Of a stretch of DNA of 64,000 nucleotides, positions 45,921 to 57,800 are shown one piece after another. Position 1 is the first letter of the stretch. Each line of letters opens with the position of its first letter. This stretch comes from Combretum micranthum. Taxonomy: Eukaryota > Streptophyta > Magnoliopsida > Myrtales > Combretaceae. A program made the translations under genes and the position numbers. A model generated the notes under the pieces. It worked only from the letters and a program-made list of their open reading frames with translations. It searched no databases and was not told the DNA's origin. The stretch spans positions 1,736,001 through 1,800,000 of the forward strand of contig JAMXBD010000092.1 in NCBI GenBank assembly GCA_024138025.1. Reading direction: 5' to 3'.

Positions 45921-48358
45921 TATAAATCAAATCCTAATTGAAAACAAGCTAAATTGCAAATAAACTTTCACTTAACAAATTTACTTTTTGTAAGTTTGAA
46001 ATTAATTTCTTATGCCTCTAGATATTTATAAAAAAAAATTATTAGATCGTAATTTACTACATTTTTAAATTGGTTTTCTTTTTTCTTTTCTTAATAAAAA
46101 CATGAGTGAAGGACAAAATAGTTATATAAAAGTCCAAAAGCATTCTTTTCCAATAGATTTAAAAATTTAAAGGCTTGATTTAAAATTGAAAGAGTAAGTA
46201 TTTATGGAATAAATAAAGAATAACGCAACTATAGTTAAGAAAAGTAAGATTCATCTTCCATGGTAGGATACTATTTATATATCGCTTATCAAATAAACTA
46301 ATTTCGAACTCCAACGTGCAAAACATGTTGATATTGAGCTATCGTTATTGATAGGATCGCTTACCTTCATCTGAACCCATCACATCATTCATTAAAACAT
46401 CCAGCTAATGCGTGTACTAATTATGCTTAAATACAATCACTAAAAGTTATAAGTGTGGTTTGCCCTCAAATCTTAAAAACCATGTCTAACACCTAAAATA
46501 AATATAACAAATAAAATATTAACTATTTTAATGATTCGATCACGGTTATATATGACGTGATTCGTTGGATGATAACAGAACTGGTTCTATCAAAATTAGT
46601 GGCACGACTATAGAATTTTTTTTTTTTTTTAAAAGACATTGAGACATTAGAAAATTGCTGTCGTGCTTTGATTTGTCCTATGATTAGGATAATCAATCTG
46701 TACATCAGTCATCTTATGTCTTCGTGGCTGGTCCAATGAAGCATAAGTCAGGATTAGAATTAAGTGGGTTTTAATGTGGTTCAAGGTTTTTGATTGGTAG
46801 AAAGGAATGGTAACCAATGCTTAAGTACACTAAATATGATTAAATGAAGATCTTAAGCATCTTTTTTGAGTACCTAAGCAATTGGCAATGTTGAAAGATG
46901 TCTCAAGGAATATTTGAAGAATCTGACACATTGATAATTGGAAACTGATAAATGATGCTTCAGCAGTTGGTACCCTAGTACAAGTGTTCTCGTGAGTTCC
47001 ATAGAGAACTATAAGTACAATTATTTAATAAAAAAAAGGGTAATTATAAGTACAATTATTTTCCCATTAAATTGTATAAAGATGCTGAATTTAAAAGAAT
47101 TATGGGCACAATGGAAAAATTTTGCGTCTATACAGTATCAAATCAGCTTTTACATAATCATATACTTGTAATCATTCTATTAGGTTAAGGATTCATATAC
47201 CATATATATATATTATTAATTTTGCATCAACGACTATGAATCAATTTGGAAATAAATCAACATAAAAAAAAGGAAAAGCTACGATAATCCAATGGAGGAA
47301 AGTTTTTATTATAATGCTATTCATGGGATAAATTTATGGCATTTTAGAATTTTAATATAGTTTTGAAGTTTTGATGGTTTTAAGGGATGCAACTTATGTT
47401 AATGACATTGTATTCTAATGATGTATTTTCTAGTCTCATAAGTAAGAGGTATTAGGTTCGAATCCTCTTTTTCATTATGATGGCAAAAAAAAAAAAAAAT
47501 GTTGCTTATAAAGATAAATTCATTTATTATATATTTTATTTTAAAAAAGAAAAAGAAGAAGAAGAAGATAAAAAAGGTAAAAATATTCTTTTAAAATAAA
47601 TTAATAATTAATAAGTGTTTCATATACGCGTTGATATTTTTTAATTGTTTATTTATGCTGCTGAAAAAGTGTGGAGAGTGGATCAGGGAAAGGGAGTGCG
47701 CATTGCAGGTTTCCTATGATATTCCATGTGAATATGTGATGGGAAGAGATCCTTTGGCAGAAGCTTGGTCCCCTCCCCTTTGCGTCCATGCTCCGTGCAG
47801 GTTAAAAATTAAAAAGGTCAAGGATGGCATGTAGATGTTTCAAGAAACTTGCTAGGACCACTTAATCTTTTATTCAGCAAGTGGTCTCCTCACGAATTTA
47901 ATTTCATGAAGTCAGTTTAAAATTGTAATTTATCACATATGGTCCTTCCTCAATTAAATACCATAATATATATTTATTAGAAAGTATTTGTTGCTTTATA
48001 TTAAAAATAATAATTTCAAATCAATAATTTATGATTTTTATCTTATCTGTTATTAATAGTATATTATAGTTTTAATCATTTTAATATCAATTCTCTCTCT
48101 CTCCAACAATTTTGACCCTTTCTCAACTCTCCTGTAATCACCTTTTTCCCTATGAAGTTAAAGCTCTTAATTTCTTTATTCCACCAAAAATTACTTATCA
48201 CATTGGTGGTTCAAAGCCATAAATGTCTCTTGGTGCATTTTGTAAAAACGTTCCACTCACATATCACATTTTCATTTATATATATTTTTTTATATTTTTA
48301 TATTTTATTATGATATTTTGAAAAGAATGCTGAGGTGGAGGTGTGGTAAGAATGGAAT
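45921..48358. other. Intergenic, no gene seen
   Basis: AT-rich, with (GAA)n at about 47,551-47,569 and A-runs. The 67-codon plus ORF at 47,631-47,834 lies in a less AT-rich patch but matches nothing known to me. Confidence 0.4.
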
Positions 48359-48587
48359 TATTAGGATATGCATTGTGCCATGTATCTTTTATTATTTCCA
48401 CGTGGAGAAATAGTCTTCCTTTGCATATAAAGCTGGTACAGATCCTTTTGTATTTAACTTTACATTACACACGTAAAAGAATTCTTCATATTGGTTTTTC
48501 ATTCCTCTGTTTTCTTCTATTCAAACTTTTGGTTCGTGACCTCTCACAAGCAATTTCTGGATCCAAGTTACTTTTGAAAATTCCTCA
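48359..48587 (+). repeat. Copia 5' LTR
   Basis: 229 bp from TATTAGGATATG to AAAATTCCTCA, matching 53,881-54,120. The first dinucleotide is TA where TG is expected, in both LTRs. An 11-bp segment present in the 3' LTR is missing here between two ATATG repeats. TATAAAG near 48,427 is a likely promoter element. Confidence 0.9.
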
Positions 48588-48602
48588 TGGTATCAGAGCA
48601 GG
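48588..48602 (+). promoter_or_regulatory. Copia primer binding site
   Basis: TGGTATCAGAGCAGG directly follows the 5' LTR. TGGTATCAGAGC is the complement of the 3' end of plant initiator tRNA(Met), the usual copia primer. Confidence 0.95.
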
Positions 48603-48673
48603 ATAATTGAGGAGCTTTTGTAATCAGTAATATCTTTCCTTTTCGATTGTTCTTGTTGCTTCGATAAGGAAAA

Positions 48674-49835
48674 TGAATACGAGTGATAGTTTGACGATGA
48701 ATAAAATTTTGATCTGTTATGCAATGATCCGTTTTATCTTCCTACATCTGAAAGTCCTGGAACTTTAATCACAAATATTCGGTCTGTTTGTTTTGGCTTT
48801 TTTCCGACAGATACAGACATTTTTTCAAACCTTTTTCTAACAAATTATTTATCAAGAAATATATTAGATAAAAAAAAATTGACAGTTCTCATCAAAAGAA
48901 CAAATAGAATAAATATAGATAAAATTTAGATATAAATCGGATATATATTACACATATTATTTTTAAAAAGATACAGATACAGATGAAAAATAGACAATCC
49001 AAACAGACCCATTGTCTTTAATGGAACATATTATTTGTCATGGAGTAGATCGGTGAAACTTGCCCTAAGAGCAAAGTCGAAATTAGGTTTTATTGACGAA
49101 ACTCTTGAAAAACCAATAGATGATAAATCGGAAATACAGAAATGGAATTGATGTGATTCGATGATTCGTTGCTGGCTATTGAACATGATGATAAAGGAAA
49201 TTTCAAAAGGATTCATGTATGCTAGGTTAGCAAAGGAATTTTGGAATGATATAATTGAAAGATACATTCAAATTAATGGACCTTTGTTATATCAAATACA
49301 ACATGAGTTGTCTAATTTGCGGCAAGGAAATGATTCCATTATTGTTTACTATAATAAGATGAAAAGATTGTGGGATGAGCTCATTGATTTGATGTCTTTG
49401 CCTGAGTACACTTGTGGAGTTTTGGTTAATTGTTCTTGTAATTTGACTGGAAAAATTCTTGAACTGGAAAATTACAATAGACTTATGTAGTTTCTCATGG
49501 GCTTAAATGAAAGTTTTGAGATGTAAGGAATCATATACTTTCATTAGATCCTTTACCATCTATCAATAAGGCGTATTATTTGGTGAATCAAGTTGAAAAA
49601 CAGAAGTTGATATCTAGAGTTGTTTCTGTGAATGATGATTCACATGCTTTTAATACACGAATTTAGCTAAGAAATTTTGAAAGAAAGGATGTTCGAAGAA
49701 ATAAATCAAGGCCACAATGTATGCGTTGTAAAAAAATGGACATTCGGTTGAAAATTGCTTTGAACTGCATGGTTACCTTGATTGGTTTAAAAGAGGAAAG
49801 GATAAAAAGTTTACGAAATTTGCAGGTCAAGTTGA
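48674..49835 (+). pseudogene. Copia gag (broken)
   Basis: The frame starts around the ATG at 48,674, then reads DPFYLPTSESPGTLITN up to the nested MITE. After it come YLSWSRSVKLALRAKSKLGFID and KGFMYARLAKEFWNDI, then LRQGNDSIIVYYNKMKRLWDEL, the conserved core of copia gag (the UBN2 family). A zinc knuckle CMRCKK..GHSVENCFELHGY follows at about 49,719-49,784, with one A missing from its homopolymer so that it reads in two frames. Stops interrupt at 49,151-49,156, 49,487 and after. It would package RNA into cytoplasmic particles; this copy cannot. Confidence 0.8.
48780..49010. mobile_element. Tourist-like MITE inside copia gag, with ATT duplication
   Basis: A 231-bp element with CGGTCTGTTTGTTTTGG at the left (first G changed to C) and CCAAACAGACCC at the right. 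ATT precedes (48,777-48,779) and follows (49,011-49,013). Removing it rejoins the gag frame (LITN | LFNGTYY-like), which fixes the boundaries and the 3-bp duplication. A 3-bp duplication with GGGTCTGTTTG ends suggests PIF/Harbinger (Tourist). Confidence 0.9.
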
Positions 49836-49839
49836 AAAT

Positions 49840-50289
49840 TTGAAATCAGATACTCCACTTGATTTTGTTAATATCGATGCAGGGTCAATGATTATGTCTA
49901 CTAATGAGAACCAATTAGTTTCTCGCATTTGTCAAGACGTAGTTAAAGCACTCAAAGGAAAGGGAATAGCATCAGAGGCAGAACACTTAGACCATGTATG
50001 GATGACTGGATTTGTAGGCGCAATTTCTTCTCTTAATTCCTTTGTAAGATCTAGTTTTGTACATTATAATGATGTGTATGATTGGATTATTGATACGGGT
50101 GCCTCGGATCACATGACACTACATAAACATTACCTTCAAAACATTCAAAAATTGTCTCATTCAATACATATAAAATTGCTAGATGATACCATCAAAATCG
50201 TTCATGAAGTTGGGAAATTTTTTTTGACCAAGAACATTGTCTTAAATGATGTTCTATATGTTCCTGATTTTCGTCACAATTTGCTGTGA
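49840..50289 (+). pseudogene. Copia protease region
   Basis: The frame holds DWIIDTGASDHMT, with the aspartic protease active-site triad D-T-G followed by the A-S-D-H-M typical of copia, at about residue 82-94 of the open stretch. It continues to DVLYVPDFRHNLL, where a TGA at 50,287 interrupts before the segment leading to the integrase zinc finger. The enzyme would process Gag-Pol. Confidence 0.85.
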
Positions 50290-51508
50290 ATTCATAGACT
50301 TTTATCCAATACCAATCTTTTTGTAACCTTTTCTTCTAAAAAATGTCTATTACAGGACCCTAGCACTAGACGTATCATTGCTACAGTTGATCTTCAAAAT
50401 GGACTTTATGTACTGAAATCATAGCCATGTATTCCAGAAGTTACAATTTGTAATAGTCTCTTAGACAAGTCTTTGTCAATGCTCCATATTATACACAGTC
50501 GTTTAGGACATCCTTCAATGTCAAAGATAAAACACATTCCCTCTTGTGATGTAGTATATGTTAATACTTTTGTTTGTGATACTTGTCATGTTGCTAAAAC
50601 ACATAGACTTCCTTTCCCTTCAAGTACTACTATTTCTTGTTAAAACTTTGAATTGTTACACATAGATTTGTGGGGTCCTTATAATATGCCTTCTATATGT
50701 GGTGCAAGATATTTCCTTACTGTAGTTGATGATAAAAGTTGTTGTACATGGACTTTTCTTTTAAAAGACAAATCTCAAACAACAAACAAAATAATTCAAT
50801 TTGTTTCTTACATTCAAACACACTTTGATGCTATACCAAAGTTTGTAAGGATAGACAATGGAAGGGAATTCTTGTCTTCTTGTCTAATGCTTCTCAAGAA
50901 TTTTTTCGTTCAAAAGGGATGGTTCATCAAAGAACTATACCTTATACCCCTCAACAAAATGGGATTATGGAAAGAAAGCATAGATATCTATTGGATATAG
51001 TAAGAGCAATTAGGATTCATGCAAATTTACCAAAGAAATTTTGGGGGGAATGTGTGCTTGCTACAACGACTCTTATAAATAGGGTACCCATGGAGAAACT
51101 TAGATGGAAAACACCTTTTGAGATGTTATTTGGAAAGCCACCAATATATGATGATCTCCGTGTTATTGGTTGCCTTTGTTATGCACCAATTTTGAATGGT
51201 ACGAATGACAAGATGGATGCTAAAGGAAGTCGGTGTATTTTTATAGGGTATCCCACAAATCACAAAGGTTACAATTTGTTTGATCTAGATTCTCAAAACA
51301 TATTTGTTAGTAGAGATGTAATCTTTGTTGAACATGTCTTTCCTTTTAAATCCTCAAGTAATCATTCTTTGTCATCAAATCATATATTTCTGTGTTATAA
51401 GGAATCAGGACATCACCTTATTGAGGATGAATCAGGCTGTTCTGTTCTTCCTTTATCAAAAATTGCAGATTTTGTCCTTGTATCTTCTCATGAGTCAAAC
51501 ACTGAGTC
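50290..51508 (+). pseudogene. Copia integrase (pre-integrase zinc finger plus core)
   Basis: The pre-integrase H-H-C-C finger reads HSRLGHPSMSKIKHIP then CDTCHVAKTHRLPF (about 50,495-50,630). The core follows: LHIDLWGPY with the first catalytic Asp, FVRIDNGREF with the second, and QQNGIMERKHR with the Glu. FWGECVLATTTLINRVP and RCIFIGYPTNHKGYNLFD complete the C-terminal part. A CAA-to-TAA-like stop lies just before the core (50,641) and a frame change near 50,880. The frame is then cut by the hAT-like insertion at 51,509. Confidence 0.9.
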
Positions 51509-52171
51509 TAGGGGTGTGCAAAAAAACCGATGAAACCGAAAAACCGAACCGAAACCTTAAAACCAATCGGAAAAATATGGTTAACCGGTCCATTGGTTTC
51601 TGTTTAGGATTACGGTTTTTAATTTTTTCGGTTTTCGATTTCGGTTCGTAATCATAAAAAACCGATGGTTAACGGTTAACCATTTCAATATTTATAAATA
51701 TATATATATATATATGATTTACATATACATATAATTTACCTACGTTAATATTTCTTGGATTTTGATTAAAATACTATTATCCCATGTTTGATGGAGTTAA
51801 TGTGGTAATTGAGTTGATTTGATTTTATTGATAATGATACATCAAAGGTTTGTTTTCCCCTTTTTCCTAATTTGATTTTCTTTTTTTTTTTTTAGCTCTT
51901 GTAATATATATAATAATTTAAAGAAAAACTTTGTGATAAAGGCTAAAAAATAAGGTTTTTTGAAATTATCAATTTGATTTGTTGAAACCATTATGTTAAA
52001 TGGTTAAAAGCCGAAAACCGAATAAATTAACCGAATAAAACGGTTAACCGTTTAGGCGGTTAACCATTTATAATGGACTGGTTAAGGATCGAGATATTTA
52101 AAAACCGATCATAACGGTTAGGTTCAAAAAATAGAGTCACGGACTGGTTAACCGATCCGTGAACACCTCTA
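51509..52171 (+). mobile_element. hAT-like element inside copia pol, perfect 8-bp duplication
   Basis: A 663-bp element starting TAGGGGTGTGCAAAAAAACCG and ending GTGAACACCTCTA, so the ends are inverted repeats. ACTGAGTC flanks it exactly (51,501-51,508 and 52,172-52,179). Subterminal regions are dense in AACCGAAACC/GGTTAACCG motifs, the centre has a (TA)n run near 51,700, and no transposase is present. Same family as 27,616-28,285 in the opposite orientation. It interrupts the integrase-reverse transcriptase linker. Confidence 0.95.
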
Positions 52172-52179
52172 ACTGAGTC

Positions 52180-53424
52180 TTTAAGTCATATATATACTAT
52201 TAATCATGTTTCTTCATCTCGCCATTCTACTCGTGTCCGAAAAACACCTACTTGGCTTAATGATTTCATACATGAAGTTCATTCCAACTCAGCAAACACT
52301 TCTAATGTGCGATATCCTTTATTATCTTCCCACACACTTAATCATTTCCCAAAAGAATATGTAGCATCCTTGGCTAATGTACTAACATTTCAATGAATAA
52401 GGAGTTAATGGCATTAGAATCTAATCATACATGGGATATTGTTCCTCTACCTAAAGGGAGAAAGGCCATAGGATCTAAGTGGGTTTATAAAATTAAATAT
52501 AAACCCAATGGTTCGATTGAAAGATTTAAGGTCCGTGTTGTGGCAAAAGGTTATAATCAAATAGAAGGAGTTGATTATACACATACCTTTTTCTCTTACA
52601 GCCAAATTATCTACTGTGAGACTTCTCCTAGCTGTGGCTATTACATCACATCGGTATATTCATCAACTTGATGAGAATAATGCATTTTCACATGACTACG
52701 TAGATGAAGAAATATATATGATTCCATCTGATGGTTATGATTCAGCACCTACTGGTCATGTTTGTAAATTGGTTAGATCCTTATATGGATTGAAACAAGC
52801 ATCTTGTCAATGGGATCGCAAGTTTACATATTTCATTACTTCCTTAGTATTTGTTCAATCCAAGGCTGATTATTCTCTTTTTGGTCATGAATCTCAGGAT
52901 GATTTTCTTGCTTTGTTAGTATATGTTGATGATGCACTTGTTGTTGTTAATTCATTATTTGCTATATCTGATGTTAAACAACAATTATACAAAGCTTTCA
53001 CTATAAAGGATTTAGGTGATATTTGGTTCTTTTTGGGAATTGAAGTTTCACGGACAGAACAGGGATTAATGATTAATCAACGAAAATTTTTGCTTGATAT
53101 ATTGACGGATGTTGGGTTAACAAATGCTAAACCTGCTACTGTGCCTTTTCCACCTGGTCTTCGTCTCAACCATGCATCAGGAGAGTTACTTGCAAATCCT
53201 AATGGTCATAGACGATTAATAGGTCGACTTCTATATTTAACTATGACTAGACCCGACATTTCTTTTGCTGTACAACAGCTCTCTCAGTTTGTTTCCACTC
53301 ATTGTACTTCACATATGCAAGCTGCAACTCATCTTCTTCGATATCTTAAAGGCTCTTTTGACAAAGGACTTTTCTACTCCTCAAGTTCTTCACTTGTTCT
53401 ACGAGGGTTTTCGGATGCTAATTA
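52180..53424 (+). pseudogene. Copia reverse transcriptase (broken)
   Basis: The N-terminal part at 52,393-52,600 reads [19 protein letters not shown] and [22 protein letters not shown], then shifts frame in the segment for [15 protein letters not shown] (52,575-52,615). The palm follows at about 52,600-53,424: [11 protein letters not shown] (first Asp), CKLVRSLYGLKQASCQW, and LLVYVDDALVV with the YVDD catalytic box intact. GRLLYLTMTRPDISFAVQQLSQF and HLLRYLKG mark the connection to RNase H. The frame ends at a TAG (53,423) in SDAN*G, where a tryptophan TGG is usual. Confidence 0.9.
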
Positions 53425-53425
53425 G

Positions 53426-53872
53426 GGTGCGAACATTGTGGATCGCAAGTCCTTAACAGGGTATTGTATGTTTCTTGATGACTCATTAATTTCTTGGAAA
53501 ACAAAAAAGCAAGCAACGGTTTCCACTTCATTAACCGAAGTTGAATATCGCAGCATGGCTTCGGCTGTCAAGGAATTATTGTGGTTATCTCATCTTCTTC
53601 GTGATCTCCATGTGAAGGTTGATTTACTTATGGTGCTTTATACTGATAATAGATCAGCACAATTGATAGCCAAAAATCCATGTATGCATGGACGAACTAA
53701 ACACATTGACATGGATATCCATTTTACTTGTGACCAAGTTGCTTGTGGATTTTTGAAAATTCATCATGTTTCCTCTTCTTCACAGTTGGCAGATTTATTT
53801 ACAAAGGCTCTTGGTCCTTCATTTTTACAACCAGCTTTTTCCAAGTTGGGATTGCTTTCATTCCCAACTTGA
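53426..53872 (+). pseudogene. Copia RNase H
   Basis: Continues in frame after the TAG: DRKSLTGYCMFLDDSLISW, KKQATVSTSLTEVEYRSMA with the catalytic Glu, ELLWLSHLLRDL, YTDNRSAQLIAKNPCMHGRTKHIDMD with its Asp, and QLADLFTKAL at the C-terminus. It ends at the TGA at 53,870, immediately before the polypurine tract. Apart from the upstream stop this domain is intact. Confidence 0.9.
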
Positions 53873-53880
53873 GGGGGGAA
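53869..53880 (+). promoter_or_regulatory. Copia polypurine tract
   Basis: TTGAGGGGGGAA directly before the 3' LTR, the plus-strand primer for reverse transcription. Confidence 0.9.
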
Positions 53881-54120
53881 TATTAGGATATGTGTTGTAT
53901 ATGCAGTGTGCCATGTATCTTTTATTTATTCTACGTGGAGAAATAGTTTTCCTTTGCATATAAAGCTGGCACAGATCCTTTTGTACTTAACTTTACATTA
54001 CACACATAAAAGAATTCTTCATATTAGTTTTTCATTTCTCTGTTTGCTTCTGTTCAAACTTTTGGTTCGTGAACTCTCACAAGCAATATCTGCATCCAAG
54101 TTACTTTTGAAAATTCCTCA
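53881..54120 (+). repeat. Copia 3' LTR
   Basis: 240 bp from TATTAGGATATG to AAAATTCCTCA, about 93% identical to the 5' LTR by eye, and carrying the 11-bp stretch the 5' copy lacks. Confidence 0.9.
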
Positions 54121-54774
54121 GAAAAGATTATTCAATTCTATTTGTTCTAAATTTATGGTTTTTTTTTTTTTTCAATTTAGTTCTCTCGTTCTTATATATA
54201 TACATGAATATATAATAGATGTAAAATTTATGATAATTTGGAACCCAGCGGCCAACCCAAACATGACATAATTATAGACTAACGATGTATAAGGAAAACT
54301 TGACACTATGAATATATGAGCTAGGCTTCACTCCTTTATAAATGTGCCTGAGCTACGAACATAGGATGTTTAATAAACAAGTATTATACACGTCTGGCTT
54401 AGATTGAAAATCCGTATATAATGAAGATTTACAACATTTTTAATTTAATTTTATATACATTTATTTTCCTACTCTAATCTCTTCTTGAGTGTCCACTAAC
54501 TCATTTCTTGCCGCCCCCCCTCCTAACGCCCCTAACTTTTTATTTTTATATTCTAAATTCTAAAATTCAAGATAAAAATATTACTAATAATAACAAAATA
54601 TACTTCAAACTTGAATATACAGTCATTTATACATATCTTATATAGTCTCAACATATCAGTATAACCATTGGGTATTATTAGTAAAACTTGAATTGAATAT
54701 ATTGATGAACTTTTGTTTAAGCTAGTCACGTAATACTTGTGATTAACACATACAATAATCATATCATGGATTTT

Positions 54775-54809
<35 letters not shown>

Positions 54810-57800
54810 CCTAGTCGCATGCTACTTACTGTCTAAGCAAATTCCTAAGCTCAGCCATTATGTTTTTGTTGAACTTATTTTTACAACTAGCCTAGAACTG
54901 GAAAGCCACCTTTGCAATTGGTAATATTGTTTTGAATTTAGTTTTCATTATTAGCATTTAGCAAATTGAAGACATACCATAATATATATTTCAAATAGAG
55001 ACTTTGTAGTAATAATGCATTTATTTTAGAATCTTATTGGTGTGTAAACAAATTCAAATGGACATAAAACATGCTTATTAAACATATTGGATTATGGGTT
55101 AGGTTAAGGTTATGGGTCAATTGGAAGCGAAGCAATGCTTCTAGGGACCAATTTTTTTGCAAAATTAGAATTTTTCCCCTAACGAGAAACTGAGATGAAT
55201 TGAAATTTAAAATAAATGAAATAGACTTAGTTGAGTTATTAATTTAATAATTTTCCTATTGGATTAACTAAAAACTCCACTAGACCCTAGTCATTGCATC
55301 GTGCCACCCCTTCCATTACCCCGTCCTTCTCTTTCTTTTTTTACACCTCTCATTTCTATCTTCTATAAACCTCTCTTAAGCTATTTGGTAAGTATACATA
55401 AAACTATAAGCCCTAATAACATTTTTAGTCCTAAGTAGGATTAACTAGAGATTAACACTAATTGGTTACTAAATTATGTTTTCTTTTCACTTTAAGTGAT
55501 CCCCGTCTTTTCTCTCAAACCATTCCATTCTACTATAGTGCTATGTTTTGGAAGTACAGCATTGTTATCTTTTTACATCTATGTACTTTTCGTGCTTATT
55601 AACTTGGATTGTGAGTTTGGATCTTTAGTAATTTTTTGTATTAGTTATTGTAGAAGGGCTTAAAATTATACATGTAATTATTATTATTTATATAGGTTTG
55701 ACTCATGGGTTTGGTGAAAAAGCTCGATGAGAGTCCAATTCATTCTTTAGGATGATTTGGGAAGATTTGGCTAAGCGGGCTTAGAACAGGGATCATTAGA
55801 CAAGTTTGCTACATCTAACTTCTCTCAGGCAAGTTCATCTATACAGAATGTAGCTATTGCCTTAGCCCAATAGCAAGCTTATTTACGATAAACACGGAAA
55901 GAGCTTGCTCCATATCATTCATCAATCATTAAGGTGATTTGACGGTTACCATATACTCCAAGTACCTAAATACTCAACTACCCTCTTCATTTACAACTTT
56001 TGGATGGAAAAGACAAATGATAATCCATATAGGAAGCTCTACTCATAAAGATCAAACAATATAGACAACTACCACTATAATTGCTTAAGAATAGTAAGGT
56101 TGACATGTGAGGCTTATGAAGTTTCCTTACCTGTCATTGGTGCATTAAGATATCGAGATTATCTGTTCCTCCATCCAACCATTCTTTCCAAGATATCTCA
56201 TCAAGTGTCATCTCCTCGTCAACACTCTGAAATCATGTGCAAGACATATGATCCTCATGATATTTGAGCAATTTTGAAGATTTAATCCTTTATATGTGTT
56301 TAATTACTGATAACTTGATAGAATATTTAATTTTTATATTCTTTTACAAGAAATGGTTTACAAAAATTAAATAGGGAAGAAAAGATCTTAAATATTTTCA
56401 AAGAGGTTCATATCCCAAAATATTAATGCATAGTCTTTATTAGCTTATAAAAATTTTAGAATAAGCTTGAAGCACATTATCAATGATGGTTTATGGTAAA
56501 GTTTTGGAATATTCTCATTAAGTTTGTCTTATATGATTTAAGGAATATTTCCAAAAATTTATTTGGTATAAATATTAATTAAGAATTGATTTATTAAGTG
56601 GATTTATTTGTAAACATGGGAACTAATCCACAATTCAACTTCCAAAATTATGTCACCAAGAATCTTTATTCCCAATTGAATTGATATTCATTTACTATCA
56701 AACCATGGCTATTAAAGTGGACACGAATCAGTTTGATTCAATTTTTACTACAAACCAAATTATAATTTACGTTTTGGTTTTCTCTTACCTCAAACTGAAC
56801 AATTAGATAATGGTTTGGTTTAAATTGGAAACATTTCAAATTACTAAATAATGATTTGGTTTGGCTTTGTATGAATTATAGATTAAATAAAAATTGTATT
56901 ACCATTATTTGAAGGCAAATACCACAACACTACAATAAATGACATAAGGTATAAAAGTTCACAGCTAAACTATAATTTTCCCTTTCATTTTCTTTTTAAA
57001 TTGAGTCATCGTAATAATTTAAAGCTTATAGTTTTGACATATATTGACAGCAATTTCCTTTTAAATTTATAGTCTTTCATAATTCTTGACTCAATTCGTG
57101 AATTTTAAGATGAAACATTACGAAAATGTTACAAATTTTCTTATAAATCTGCCTCATCTTCAAGCATGGTATGGATTGTTAATTATGTAGTTGAGGATTA
57201 AGAAAGAGAGAATTGAAACACAAATATGATGAAGAGAATAGAATGATGAAATTTATTATTTGATAAATCTTGGTTCTTTATGACTTGCTCTATTTTTTTT
57301 CTCCATAATCAAGACATAATCTTCCATTGATGACTTAATGTTTTTAAGATGACTCTATTCCAATTTTTCTTAACCCACCAGCCCATTTAAGAAGACCAAC
57401 GTTGTTAACTTTAGTTTAATTTCCATTTCAAGGATCATCTAGGTGTGAAAGAACTTATAAAATGAAAATTACTAATTCCAATTGACTAATCGTAAGATTA
57501 ATTATTTTATAGTGTTGATAATTGAAGTAAACCCCAACTCATCTTGCTATAGGATATAAGTGCATCCATGCTTAAGGGGGTTTATAGTTTCAATTTCCAC
57601 ATTATTAAGTTAAAACCATTATATTTTTCCCAATTGTAGATTCTAGCTAGTTTAAGTATAAAAATTGAGAGAAGTTGACAACTTAAGCTTTGAGAAGCTC
57701 CTAATTGGTTGCAAAACGACGGTAAGGTGATCATGCTTAGTTTAATATAATTTCCTTGATAGTTGGAGTTGTTAAATTTGATAAAGATGATGATGATGCT

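Larger units (their letters stand above)
48359..54120 (+). mobile_element. Complete but defective Ty1/copia retrotransposon with two nested DNA elements
   Basis: Both LTRs, primer site, gag, protease, integrase, reverse transcriptase, RNase H and polypurine tract are present in copia order on the plus strand, spanning 5,762 bp, of which about 900 bp is later insertions. Stops and frameshifts break every domain. Comparing LTRs by eye gives about 15 substitutions over 229 aligned positions plus one 11-bp gap, so insertion is old; with commonly used plant rates that is roughly 2.5-5 million years. The 5-bp flanks (GGAAT on the left, GAAAA on the right) do not match, so the target duplication is lost or the element is recombinant. 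Confidence 0.9.

Noticed and set aside
48343..48606. 87-codon ORF, with a near twin at 53,906-54,271
   Set aside because: Both are translations of the two copia LTRs, not genes.
49840..49990. Possible host gene because of a long open frame
   Set aside because: It leads directly into the copia protease motif and is part of the element's gag-pol.
48319..54130. GAAAAGAAT upstream and GAAAAGATT downstream as a copia target duplication
   Set aside because: The upstream copy is 40 bp away from the LTR start, so it cannot be the duplication unless the 5' LTR were longer than the 3' LTR.
54739..54924. ORF with Ile-Tyr repeats
   Set aside because: Caused by the (TA)16 microsatellite.
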